A stretch of 64,000 nucleotides of DNA from an uncultured Burkholderiales bacterium (GCA_902826305.1 CADEEH010000007.1:1-64000), one strand, 5' to 3'. Positions 34,446-42,600 are shown, numbered from the stretch's first letter. A program made the numbers and translations. Notes: a model not told the origin generated them from the letters alone.

Positions 34446-35391
34446 TCCCCGGGGCGCAGGTCCGGCGCCGGCGGCCGGGATCACCGACGGCTCGCCGCTG
34501 CCGGTGCCCGCGCCGGACCCGCCCGGCGTCGGTGCCTTCCTGCGGCGACTGGCCTCACACGAGCAACTCAACTTCCTGCTCACCAACCGGATCCCGCGCG
34601 TCGCGCTGACCCGGTTCATGGGCTGGTTCAGCCGCATCGAGCAGCCGCTCGTGCGCGATGCCTCGATCGCCGTCTGGCGCCTGTTCACCGACCTGGACCT
34701 CACCGATGCCCGCGAGCGTCGCTTCGAGAGCCTGCACGCGTGTTTCACGCGCCGGCTGCGCGAGGGCGCGCGGCCGCAGGACCCGGACCCGCGGGTGCTG
34801 GTCAGTCCCTGTGACGGCATCGTGGGTGCCTGCGGCGACGTGAACGGAACCCGGGTTTTCCAGGCCAAGGGTTATCCGTACTCGGCGGCTGAGCTGTTCG
34901 GCGATCCGGCGCTCGCCGAGCGCTTCCGCGACGGCTGCTACGTCACGCTGAGACTCACGTCGGCCATGTACCACCACTTCCACGCGCCGCTCGATGGCCG
35001 CGTGCACCGGATCGACTACATCTCGGGCGACTGCTGGAACGTCAATCCGGTGGCCCTGAAACGCATCGAGCGCCTGTACTGCCGCAACGAACGTGCGGTG
35101 GTCCATTTCACCAGCGACAGCGGCGGCCATCCGCTGGTGATCGTGCCGGTCGCCGCGGTCCTCGTGGCCAGCATGCGGTTCACCTTCGTCGACGTCCGGA
35201 TGCACCTGCGATACCGCGGTCCCAACCGGATCGACTGCGACGCGGCGCTGGCCAAAGGCGCGGAGATGGGTCACTTCGAACACGGATCGACGATCATCGT
35301 GTTCGCACCCCGCGGATTCACACTCGCCGCCGAGGTGCGCACCGGCGCCAGGCTGCGCGCCGGCATGCCGCTGATGAGGCTGCCCGACTGA
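34438..35391 (+). CDS. Phosphatidylserine decarboxylase family protein (long type)
   Basis: 317 residues. PSD markers: LVSPCDGIVGACG (catalytic Asp about 126), MYHHFHAPLDGRV (His 179-182 region) and the self-cleavage site GHFEHGSTIIVF, with Ser284 as the pyruvoyl-forming residue. The usual LGST reads HGST here. The N-terminal 40 residues are Pro/Gly-rich and extended; no clear membrane segment. It converges on the PlcP-like gene with no spacer (TGATCA). That two different PSD paralogues sit in one locus suggests that at least one is not the housekeeping PE-forming enzyme. Confidence 0.87.
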   Translation: MTDPRGAGPAPAAGITDGSPLPVPAPDPPGVGAFLRRLASHEQLNFLLTNRIPRVALTRFMGWFSRIEQPLVRDASIAVWRLFTDLDLTDARERRFESLHACFTRRLREGARPQDPDPRVLVSPCDGIVGACGDVNGTRVFQAKGYPYSAAELFGDPALAERFRDGCYVTLRLTSAMYHHFHAPLDGRVHRIDYISGDCWNVNPVALKRIERLYCRNERAVVHFTSDSGGHPLVIVPVAAVLVASMRFTFVDVRMHLRYRGPNRIDCDAALAKGAEMGHFEHGSTIIVFAPRGFTLAAEVRTGARLRAGMPLMRLPD

Positions 35392-36267
35392 TCAGGCGGG
35401 CACGGGTTGGCGCGGCGAGCCGGCGGCCTGCGGCACGGCCGTTGTCGCCGGGGTTCCCGGGCCGTGCCCCTGGCGCCGGTTCCAGCCGATCAGATGGAGC
35501 TGTCCGTCGTGGGATTCCGCCAGCGCCGACAGGCTCTCGACCCAGTCGCCGTCGTTGCAGTACAGGATCCCGTCGATCATCCGGATCTCCGGCTTGTGGA
35601 TGTGACCGCAGACCACGCCGTCCATCCCCCGCCTGCGAGCCTCGTTGGCGAGTGCCTGTTCGTAGTCGCTGATGAACGAGACCGCGTTCTTCACGCGGTG
35701 CTTCAGGTACTGCGACAGCGACCAGTAGTGCAGGCCCATCCGTGCCCGCACCCGGTTGTAGTGGTGATTGATCTTGAGCGCGAGTTCGTACAGGGCATCA
35801 CCCAGATAGGCCAGCCACTTCGCGTACTGGATGACGCCGTCGAAACGGTCGCCGTGGATCACCCAGAGCCGTCGTCCGTCGGCGGTCACGTGCACGACCT
35901 CGTCCATCACCTCGATGTCACCGAAGGACAGGCCGACGAACTGCCGGGCGAACTCGTCATGGTTGCCCGGGACGAAGATCACCCGTGTTCCCTTGCGCGC
36001 CTTGCGCAGCACCTTCTGGATGACGTCGTTGTGGAGCTGGGGCCAGTACCAGCCCTTGCGCAACTGCCAGCCGTCGACGATGTCGCCGACCAGGTAAAGC
36101 GTGTCGCATTCGTTGTGGCGCAGGAAGTCGAGCAGGAAGGCCGCCTGGCAACCGCTGGTCCCGAGGTGCAGGTCCGAGATCCACAGCGTGCGATGGTGCT
36201 TCACCGCGAGGGTGTCGGCGTCGCCATCGGTCGCGGCGAGTGAGGATCGGAGCCGCTGCGTCGTCAT
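35392..36267 (-). CDS. PlcP-like metallophosphoesterase (calcineurin family)
   Basis: 291 residues. Metal-binding motifs in order: WISDLHLGTSGCQA, YLVGDIVDGWQL, VPGNHDEFA, VIHGDRFDGV and VCGHIHKPEI, then YCNDGDWVESLSALAESHDG. This series, especially HNDVIQKVLRKARKGTR and the GDWVES end, matches the PlcP phospholipase-C group of rhizobia, which cleaves phosphatidylcholine/PE to diacylglycerol in phosphate starvation, better than LpxH. Annotation pipelines often call it UDP-2,3-diacylglucosamine diphosphatase. PHO-box-like repeats lie upstream. The ATG at 36267 was chosen as the first residue before the low-complexity start; longer upstream frames look non-coding. Confidence 0.82.
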   Translation of the reverse strand: MTTQRLRSSLAATDGDADTLAVKHHRTLWISDLHLGTSGCQAAFLLDFLRHNECDTLYLVGDIVDGWQLRKGWYWPQLHNDVIQKVLRKARKGTRVIFVPGNHDEFARQFVGLSFGDIEVMDEVVHVTADGRRLWVIHGDRFDGVIQYAKWLAYLGDALYELALKINHHYNRVRARMGLHYWSLSQYLKHRVKNAVSFISDYEQALANEARRRGMDGVVCGHIHKPEIRMIDGILYCNDGDWVESLSALAESHDGQLHLIGWNRRQGHGPGTPATTAVPQAAGSPRQPVPA

Positions 36268-36413
36268 TGGGCCCGCCCTCGCGCACCATCCGTCCGGGCA
36301 TCGGGCCTGGAAGTGCGCCGCCTTTGGCGACACACACCTGCGCAGCAACAGCGGAGTGGCTCGGACATCGGTCCTCTGCATCGGCGTGAGGATCCCAGTG
36401 TGTCGTTCGAGCA

Positions 36414-36431
36414 ATGACAGACCCGTGAAGG
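36414..36431 (-). promoter_or_regulatory. Second PHO-box-like pair upstream of plcP-like gene
   Basis: Minus strand reads CCTTCAC-GGGT-CTGTCAT (36431-36414). The second half-site is a perfect PHO consensus 7-mer, the first is degenerate, and spacing is 11 bp. Eleven bases further on, CACACT (36402-36397) is a weak -10 candidate, similar to the CACAAT of the methyltransferase operon. Confidence 0.4.
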
Positions 36432-36478
36432 ACCCGGCGGCGATGGCATCGCTGCAACATGCTCGTCGCCGCATGAAT

Positions 36479-36507
36479 GTGACAACGGCATGACAATTCC
36501 GTGACAT
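36479..36507 (-). promoter_or_regulatory. Triple PHO-box-like repeat upstream of plcP-like gene
   Basis: Minus strand reads ATGTCAC-GGAA-TTGTCAT-GCCG-TTGTCAC: three 7-base half-sites at exactly 11-bp intervals (36501-36507, 36490-36496, 36479-36485 on the plus strand). TTGTCAC is identical to one half-site of the E. coli phoA PHO box. Orientation fits activation of the plcP-like gene. A clear -10 box at the right distance is not seen, so the exact promoter is uncertain. Confidence 0.6.
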
Positions 36508-36587
36508 CCCGATTTGCGGCCGGCCTGGATCACAGTTCAAGAGATCGTTGTCACAATCCGCAGCGCATATCATGGCAACATTGCAGG

Positions 36588-37415
36588 ATGGTGACAGGAC
36601 TGGTCTTTCATTGGTGGGCACTGCTGTGCTTGACGGCGACCTGCAACGTGCTGCTCTGGGCAGGCGCGGGGCGCGCGCTGTATCGGCAGCGCGAAGCACT
36701 CGACCTCGAGGCCTTCGCCACGCGCAGGATGCAGTTCCTGCTTTGCGCCGGTTATGTGTTCGGCTGTGCGTACCGGTCGCTGCTGCCGGTCTACGACGTG
36801 CCCCGCATCGTGCTCGTCGACAGCTGGCTTTCGAGTGTCATCGTCGGACGGACGGTGGCGACGATCGCCGAGATGTGTTTTGCCGCCCAGTGGGCACTGA
36901 TGGCCCGCGAACTCGCACGAACGACCGGCAGCCGGCAGGCGGCGCGGGTCGGCGCGGCCGTGCTGCCGGCGATCGCACTTGCCGAGGTGGCCTCCTGGTT
37001 CTCGGTCCTGACGACGGCCAACATCGGCCACGTGATCGAGGAGTCGATCTGGGGTGGCTGTGCACTGGCGCTCGCGGCGACGTTCTTCAAGCTGCGGTCG
37101 CGCTGTGATGCCGCGCTCCGCCGTCGACTGGTGGCATGGTCCGTCGCCGGCGCCCTGTACGCCAGCTACATGTTCCTCGTCGACGTGCCGATGTACTGGT
37201 CACGCTGGATCTCCGACGAGGCATCGGGTCGTGGTTATTTCGGCGTGCTCGAAGGCGCGGCGGACGCGGCGAGCCGCTGGATCGTCTCGCACCACTGGCA
37301 CGACTGGCGCTCCGAGGTGTTCTGGATGAGCGCCTATTTCAGTGCCGCGGTCTGGATCAGCATCGCCCTGGTCCACGCCCCGGTCCCACGCCGGCCGGTC
37401 AGCCGGCCCGCTTGA
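36588..37415 (+). CDS. Multi-pass membrane protein, unknown function
   Basis: 275 residues with about seven hydrophobic segments (first: FHWWALLCLTATCNVLLWAG; then CAGYVFGCAYRSLLPVY, VLPAIALAEVASWFSVLTT, and others). Aromatic/His-rich loops (FLVDVPMYWSRW, SHHWHDW) suggest cofactor or ligand binding. No family recognised. It is divergent from plcP-like and its 3' end overlaps the convergent HiPIP gene by 17 bases. The ATG at 36588 gives a proper first helix; a GTG at 36501 would add an atypical basic extension. Confidence 0.65.
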   Translation: MVTGLVFHWWALLCLTATCNVLLWAGAGRALYRQREALDLEAFATRRMQFLLCAGYVFGCAYRSLLPVYDVPRIVLVDSWLSSVIVGRTVATIAEMCFAAQWALMARELARTTGSRQAARVGAAVLPAIALAEVASWFSVLTTANIGHVIEESIWGGCALALAATFFKLRSRCDAALRRRLVAWSVAGALYASYMFLVDVPMYWSRWISDEASGRGYFGVLEGAADAASRWIVSHHWHDWRSEVFWMSAYFSAAVWISIALVHAPVPRRPVSRPA

Positions 37416-37707
37416 CCCACGCGCTGCACCATCCCTTGGCGGGCACGGACTTGCCGGCGAAGATCGAACAGGGTCCGGTCGCCGCGGCGGCGCCGGCCGT
37501 GTAGAGCTGGCAATTGCTGCACAGCTGGTCGTTCGAGTGCTTCGGATATTTCTTCGTGTCGACCTTGCTGCTGTCCGTCACGAATCCCAGTGCGCTGGCC
37601 TGGGGGTCCTTCTCGTCGACCGCGGCTTGCGCCTGCGCGACACGGGGGGCGACCAGCATGCCGATACAGGCCGGCGTGATCGCGATGAAGGTTCGACGGC
37701 TCGTCAT
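37399..37707 (-). CDS. High-potential iron-sulfur protein (HiPIP)
   Basis: 102-residue periplasmic electron carrier. N-terminus MTSRRTFIAITPACIGMLVAPRVAQAQA looks like a Tat-type signal (SRRTFI), as needed for an exported folded Fe-S protein. The [4Fe-4S] ligands follow the HiPIP pattern C-x2-C-x13-C-x13-C in the last 40 residues, with aromatic and Gly residues around the cluster. HiPIPs shuttle electrons between bc1 and a reaction centre, oxidase or other reductase. No redox partner gene is adjacent. Confidence 0.9.
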   Translation of the reverse strand: MTSRRTFIAITPACIGMLVAPRVAQAQAAVDEKDPQASALGFVTDSSKVDTKKYPKHSNDQLCSNCQLYTAGAAAATGPCSIFAGKSVPAKGWCSAWVKRAG

Positions 37708-37848
37708 CTGGCTTCTCCATCGGGTTGGGGGTGCCGATGGATGATCGTGGAGGCGACGCCGCCCCGATGCCGGCCGCGACTGAACTGTTCGTAGGACGAC
37801 AAGCCGTCGTGTGAGCGCCATTGCGGACTGCCGCTGCGCCGGCCGCCT

Positions 37849-38622
37849 TCAGAAGTCGGTGCTGACCGTCGATCGGGTGAACGATTCGTTGTGATCGATC
37901 AGCGCGTCGAGCGCGCTGCCCGCCGCCGCCTCGTCGCCCTCGGCGATCGCCCGCGACAGGTGACCATGCAGTGCGGCCATCACCTCGATGTCGTCGGCCT
38001 GCCGGTGGTGCAGGAACCAGAACCGCCGCGACAGGCCGTGCATCAGGCCCATCGCACCCTCGGCGAACTCGTTGCGCGCGACCTTCACCGACAGGTCGTT
38101 GAATTCCTTGTCGGCGCGCATGAAACGGGTCGGGTCACCCGAGGCCGCGGCGGCGAAGAATTCGTCGGCCAGCGCGGCGAAACGCTGGCGTTCGACCCCG
38201 GTCGCGCGGCGCGCGGCACATCGGGACACCAGGCGTTCCACCTCGCGCCGGGTTTCGAGCAGGCGCATCTGGCGTTTGACGTCGATCGCCGACACGAGCA
38301 CGCCGCGTTGCGGCAGGATCTGCACCAGATGCTCGCGCGCCAGCCGCTGCAGCGCCTCGCGCACCGGCGTGCGGCCGATACCCAGCCGTCCCGACAGTTC
38401 TGTCTCGCTGATCGCGCTGCCCGGCAGCAGCTCGAGCTTGACGATCATGGCCTCGATCCGTTCGTAGGCCAGGCTGGTCAGGCTGCGGGGGCGCCCCTTC
38501 GGTGGCACCGCGGGACCGGTCTTCGGCGGCCGCGACTTGCCCGCACGCGATGCTGCGCTGCGGGCCCTGGCCTTGCGCGCCGGGCCCGCCATCCCCTCGT
38601 CGATCGTTCGCGCCCTGGTCAT
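37849..38622 (-). CDS. GntR family regulator, FCD subfamily
   Basis: About 257 residues from the ATG at 38622 (AAGGGA 10-15 bases upstream); an upstream start would add a short basic segment. After a Lys/Arg/Ala-rich leader comes the GntR winged helix (SLAYERIEAMIVKLELLPGSAISETELSGRLGIGRTPVREALQRLAREHLV) and the all-helical FCD effector domain (ETRREVERLVSRCAARRAT...DKEFNDLSV...HGHLSRAIAEGDEAAAGSALDALIDHN). Divergent from the hydroxylase-TRAP operon, which it likely represses. Confidence 0.9.
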   Translation of the reverse strand: MTRARTIDEGMAGPARKARARSAASRAGKSRPPKTGPAVPPKGRPRSLTSLAYERIEAMIVKLELLPGSAISETELSGRLGIGRTPVREALQRLAREHLVQILPQRGVLVSAIDVKRQMRLLETRREVERLVSRCAARRATGVERQRFAALADEFFAAAASGDPTRFMRADKEFNDLSVKVARNEFAEGAMGLMHGLSRRFWFLHHRQADDIEVMAALHGHLSRAIAEGDEAAAGSALDALIDHNESFTRSTVSTDF

Positions 38623-38677
38623 CTCTTCCCGTCCCTTGGCCCGCGGCATCACCGTGGCCGAAGATACCTCACCCCGC

Positions 38678-38723
38678 TTGACAAAGCGCAAGCGGGCCCC
38701 CTAGCATCATTCTAATATGTCAG
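38678..38723 (+). promoter_or_regulatory. Sigma-70 promoter and candidate GntR operator of the hydroxylase-TRAP operon
   Basis: Perfect -35 TTGACA (38678-38683), 18-bp spacer, -10 TAGCAT (38702-38707), followed by the quasi-palindrome CTAATATGTCAG (38712-38723) over the expected transcription start. The quasi-palindrome resembles GntR/FCD sites (two-fold symmetric around ATAT). Repression by the divergent GntR protein is inferred. Confidence 0.6.
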
Positions 38724-38745
38724 TTGCATAGGAGGAGGACACCAG

Positions 38746-39558
38746 ATGATGACCGAGCGCCAGCGACAGTTCCGCGAACAGTACAAGGGGCGGATCAGCC
38801 CGTTCTACAACGGGATCGTCCACATCGGTGTCATGTTCGCCGTCGGAATCGGCCTGATCACGTTTTGCCTGCGCCAGATGCAGGGCGCCACCTGGGAGTG
38901 GCTGTTCGTCGTCCCCGTGTTCATCGCCGGCAACTTCATCGAGTGGGCGATGCACAAGTACGTGATGCACCGCCGCCGCGACGTCTTCGCGCTGCGCGCG
39001 ATCTACGAGCGCCACACCCGCGAGCACCACCAGTACTTCACCGACAACGACGTGACGATCGACACCACGCGCGAATTCCGCATCGTGTTCTTCCCGTGGC
39101 GCGTGCTGATCGTGCTCGGTGTGTTCGGCACGCTGTTCGGCTGGATCGCCGCGCAGATCCTCAATCCCAACGCCGGCTACGTCGTCTTCATCACGATGGT
39201 CGGGCACTACCTGCTCTACGAGGTGTTCCACTTCTGCTGCCACGTCCACGAGAACGCGTTCGTGCGGAACATGCCGTTCGTGAACACGATCCGCCGCCAT
39301 CACACCGCCCATCACAACCAGGGCATCATGATGCACAAGAACATGAACCTGACGTTCCCGATCGCCGACTGGGTGATGGGCACCAGCGACCTGGACCGCG
39401 GCCTGGTCGGCACGATCTTCAACGGTTTCGACGAAACGCACATCAAGACCGACCTCAGGCCGATCGTCGCCCGCTTCCGCAACAGCGAGACACAGGACAA
39501 ACGGGTCACGCTGGACGGGCCGATCCTGACCCCCGAAGAAAATCAGGCGCTCGCCTGA
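38746..39558 (+). CDS. Fatty acid hydroxylase / sterol desaturase family protein
   Basis: Membrane di-iron oxygenase-like protein, 270 residues, with three or four hydrophobic segments and the clustered histidine boxes HKYVMH, HTREHH, HVHENAF and RRHHTAHH. Members hydroxylate fatty acyl chains, sterols or carotenoids, or act on short hydrocarbons. A strong AGGAGGAGG ribosome-binding site precedes the ATG. First gene of a unit with a TRAP importer, an FAD oxidoreductase and a lyase, so the substrate may be an imported carboxylate rather than a membrane lipid. Confidence 0.87.
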   Translation: MMTERQRQFREQYKGRISPFYNGIVHIGVMFAVGIGLITFCLRQMQGATWEWLFVVPVFIAGNFIEWAMHKYVMHRRRDVFALRAIYERHTREHHQYFTDNDVTIDTTREFRIVFFPWRVLIVLGVFGTLFGWIAAQILNPNAGYVVFITMVGHYLLYEVFHFCCHVHENAFVRNMPFVNTIRRHHTAHHNQGIMMHKNMNLTFPIADWVMGTSDLDRGLVGTIFNGFDETHIKTDLRPIVARFRNSETQDKRVTLDGPILTPEENQALA

Positions 39559-39588
39559 CAACACGAGCCGCAAGGCAGGAGACAACGC

Positions 39589-40659
39589 ATGAAACGTCGT
39601 CAGGTCATCGGCACCGTCGGACTGGCCGGCGCCGGGCTGCTCACCGCATCCACGGCGATGGCGCAGGCCGGACCGACCTACAACTGGAAGATGGCCACCG
39701 GGTGGGCAGGCGGCCCGCTGATGGACATCGGGGCCAAGGCATTCGCCGAGCGGATGGACATGCTCTCGGGTGGCCGCTTCAAGATCCAGACCTTCCCGGG
39801 CGGCGGGCTCGGCAACGCGCTCAAGGTACCGGAGACGGTCAAGAACGGGCTCGCGGAATGTGGCCACACCTGGATCGGATACGACTGGGGCAAGGACCAG
39901 ACGACCGCGCTGTTCGGCGGCTACGCTGGGAGCTTCGACGCCGAGCGGATGTTGCACTGGCTGTATGAAGGCGGCGGCGCGGACCTGCAGCGACAGTTCC
40001 GCGACGAAAGCGACGGTGTCGTATCGATCCCGCTGTTCATGCGCACCGCCGAGGTGTTCCTGCACTCGCGCAAGCCGGTCAAATCGCTGGCCGACCTCAA
40101 GGGCCTGAAGATCCGCACCGCGGGCGCCTGGCTCGAAATGGCCAAGGACCTGGGTGCCGCGCCGGTGACCACCGCCGGCGGCGACGTGTTCCCGATGCTC
40201 GAACGCGGCGCGATCGACGCGACCGAGTGGGGCACGCTCTGGGAAAACGTCTCCCCGGGCTTCTACAAGGTCGCCAAGTTCCTCAGTTACCCCGGTGTGC
40301 ACCAGCCGTGCGCGCCGTTCGAACTGGTGATCAACAAGGATGTCTGGTCGAAGATGCCGCCGGCCGACCAGAAGCTGGTCGAGGTCGTCGCCAAGCTGGT
40401 CACGTTCGAGAGCTGGCTTCGCATCGGCGCCGAGGACGCGAAGGCGTTCGACTTCTACAAGAAGCAGGGCGTGACGATGACCGAACTCGACGACGAGGTG
40501 CAGTACGCGACACGCAAGATCGGCCTGGACTGGGCCGAGAAGACCGCCAAGGAGAGCAAGTCGAAGTGGTTCGCGCGTGTGCACAAGAGCCTGCAGGAGT
40601 TCGACACGGCCTGGCGTGACGCGGACGACTGGCGCAAGGTGAAGGTCAAGCGCGCCTGA
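39589..40659 (+). CDS. TRAP transporter substrate-binding protein (DctP family)
   Basis: 356-residue periplasmic binding protein with an export signal starting MKRRQVIGTVGLAGAGLLTASTAMAQA (twin-arginine-like KRRQVIG). DctP features: YNWKMATGWAGGPLMD, FPGGGLGNALKVPETVKNGLAEC and the substrate Arg region GLKIRTAGAWLEMAKDLGA. It pairs with the permease genes downstream. The long-form, tryptophan-rich pocket recalls TRAP proteins for aromatic or hydroxy acids; ligand not determined. Confidence 0.9.
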   Translation: MKRRQVIGTVGLAGAGLLTASTAMAQAGPTYNWKMATGWAGGPLMDIGAKAFAERMDMLSGGRFKIQTFPGGGLGNALKVPETVKNGLAECGHTWIGYDWGKDQTTALFGGYAGSFDAERMLHWLYEGGGADLQRQFRDESDGVVSIPLFMRTAEVFLHSRKPVKSLADLKGLKIRTAGAWLEMAKDLGAAPVTTAGGDVFPMLERGAIDATEWGTLWENVSPGFYKVAKFLSYPGVHQPCAPFELVINKDVWSKMPPADQKLVEVVAKLVTFESWLRIGAEDAKAFDFYKKQGVTMTELDDEVQYATRKIGLDWAEKTAKESKSKWFARVHKSLQEFDTAWRDADDWRKVKVKRA

Positions 40660-40751
40660 GACTCGGGGCACATCCGACGAGGGCACGTGTTCGCCGCACG
40701 TGCCCTTCCCTTGGGCGGCACCTGCCCGCCCGACCGACGAGGACCTGGAAC

Positions 40752-41258
40752 TTGAAGAGCCTGATCGATCAGGCCGAGCGGCTTGTCGTGGCGATCGGCA
40801 CCGTCGCCGCGCTGCTGCTGGTGCCGCTGGTGCTGGCCACCACCTGGGAGGTGTTCGCGCGTTACGTGTTCGGCGCACCGACCATCTGGGCCTACGAGGT
40901 CGGCTATACGCTGACCGGCGCCCATTTCCTGCTCGCGCTGGCCTACACGTTGCGACAGGGTGAACACATCCGCATCGACGTGCTCAGCGGCCACCTGTCG
41001 GCGGGTCTGCGCCGCGGCGTCGACGCGATCGCCTACCTGCTGGTGCTGCCGATCGTGGTCTGGATCGCCTGGACGATGTGGCGCTACATGCTCGACGGCT
41101 ATATTCGCGGCGAGACCTCCGGCCAGTCGGCGTTGAACATGGTCGTGTGGCCGTTCCGTGCGGTCTTCTTCCTCGCCTTCGCGACGCTGGCGCTGCAGGT
41201 CCTGTGTGAGCTGGGCAAGACGCTGACCGGGTCGGCGGCGGGCGACGATCCGTCATGA
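40752..41258 (+). CDS. TRAP transporter small permease (DctQ family)
   Basis: 168 residues, four transmembrane helices (for example VVAIGTVAALLLVPLVLATTWEVFARYVFG). The start is a TTG at 40752; no ATG lies in a suitable place, and GAGGA occurs about 10 bases upstream. Its end overlaps the DctM gene as ATGA. Confidence 0.88.
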   Translation: MKSLIDQAERLVVAIGTVAALLLVPLVLATTWEVFARYVFGAPTIWAYEVGYTLTGAHFLLALAYTLRQGEHIRIDVLSGHLSAGLRRGVDAIAYLLVLPIVVWIAWTMWRYMLDGYIRGETSGQSALNMVVWPFRAVFFLAFATLALQVLCELGKTLTGSAAGDDPS

Positions 41259-42577
41259 GCACTTATTTCCCGTTCCTGATGCTGCCGATGGCCTTCGGCC
41301 TGATGTTCCTCGGCGTGCAGGTGGCGTTTGCGATGCTGCTGACGGCCACCGCGTTCGGCCTGGTCACGTTCGGTCCGGCGGTTGTCCACCAGTTCGTCGA
41401 GAAGATCGACGACCTCGCCTCGAATTTCGTGCTGGCAGCGATTCCGCTGTTCGTGTTCATGGGCGCGATGCTGGAGAAGTCCGGCATCGCCGACCGGTTG
41501 TTCGAGGCGATCCATATCTGGACCCGCCGCCTGCCCGGCGGACTGGCGATCGCCACCGTGCTGATGTGCATCGTCTTTGCGGCCTCCAGCGGCGTGATCG
41601 GTGCCACCGAGTCGGTGGTGGGCCTGCTGACGATCCCGATCATGCTGCGCTACGGCTACGACAAGCGGCTGATCAGCGGCGTGATCTGCGCCGGCGGCTC
41701 GCTCGGCACCATCATTCCGCCGTCGGTGGTCGTCGTGGTCATGGGGCCGCTGGCCGACGTGTCGGTCGGTGACCTGATGTACGGCATGGTGCTGCCCGGA
41801 TTCCTGATGGCCGGTTTCTACCTCGTCTACGTGTTCGTGTTGTGCACCGTCTGGCCGGCGCAGGGACCGCGGATCCCGCGCGAACCCGGCGAGCCCGGTT
41901 TCGTCGAGAAGCTGGGCATCACGCTGCGCAACCTGGTGCCTCCGCTCGGCATGATCGTCGCGGTGCTCGGTTCGATCCTCGGTGGCCTGGCTTCACCCAC
42001 CGAAGCCGCGGCGATCGGCTGCATCTGTGCGGTGCTGCTGACGATGCTGTACGGCCGCTTCACGATGCAGGGCCTGTACAACTCGCTGCTGAAGACGGTC
42101 CGCGTCACCGCGATGATCATGGCGGTGCTGCTCGGCGGCACGCTGTTCACCGGTGTGTTCATCGGCGCCGGCGGCATCAACCTGGCGAGCACGATGATCG
42201 GCCAGCTGCAGCTCGGCCCGTGGGCCCTGCTCGGCCTGTTGCTCTTGGTGCTGTTCATCGCCGGCTTCTTCCTGGACTGGATCTCGATCGTGCTGATCTT
42301 CCTGCCGATCTTCACGCCGCTGGTCAAGGCCGCCGGCTTCGACCCGGTCTGGTTCTGCATCCTGTTCCTGATCATGATCCAGACCAGCTACCTGACGCCG
42401 CCGATGGCGCCCGCGATCTTCTACCTGCGCGCGGTGGCGCCGCGGGAGATCACGATGCAGCACATGTATGCCGGCATGGTGCCGTTCATCATCCTGCAGG
42501 TGCTGACACTGTTCGCCACGCTGTACTGGCCACAACTGGTGACCTGGCTGCCGACGGTGGCGATGCAGGCCAGGTGA
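41255..42577 (+). CDS. TRAP transporter large permease (DctM family)
   Basis: 440 residues with about twelve transmembrane segments. Carries the family signatures GAMLEKSGIADRLFEAI, ASSGVIGATESVVGLLTIPIMLRYGYDKRLISGVICAGGSLGTIIPPSV and TSYLTPPMAPAIFYLR. Completes the importer; sodium-driven uptake of an organic acid is the family activity. Confidence 0.92.
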   Translation: MSTYFPFLMLPMAFGLMFLGVQVAFAMLLTATAFGLVTFGPAVVHQFVEKIDDLASNFVLAAIPLFVFMGAMLEKSGIADRLFEAIHIWTRRLPGGLAIATVLMCIVFAASSGVIGATESVVGLLTIPIMLRYGYDKRLISGVICAGGSLGTIIPPSVVVVVMGPLADVSVGDLMYGMVLPGFLMAGFYLVYVFVLCTVWPAQGPRIPREPGEPGFVEKLGITLRNLVPPLGMIVAVLGSILGGLASPTEAAAIGCICAVLLTMLYGRFTMQGLYNSLLKTVRVTAMIMAVLLGGTLFTGVFIGAGGINLASTMIGQLQLGPWALLGLLLLVLFIAGFFLDWISIVLIFLPIFTPLVKAAGFDPVWFCILFLIMIQTSYLTPPMAPAIFYLRAVAPREITMQHMYAGMVPFIILQVLTLFATLYWPQLVTWLPTVAMQAR

Positions 42578-42600
42578 GGTCGTGACAGGACAATAGGACG

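Larger units (their letters stand above)
36268..36587. other. Intergenic region between plcP-like and the divergent membrane protein gene
   Basis: 320 bases without a credible gene and noticeably more AT-rich than the flanks. It holds the PHO-box-like repeats described separately. It also has one TTGTCAC element on the plus strand (36548-36554) facing the downstream gene. Confidence 0.7.

Noticed and set aside
36548..36597. TTGTCAC and GTGACAG elements near the start of the 36588 membrane protein as a PHO box for that gene
   Set aside because: They are not in an 11-bp direct repeat and one lies inside the coding sequence; only the plcP-oriented repeats have the right periodicity.
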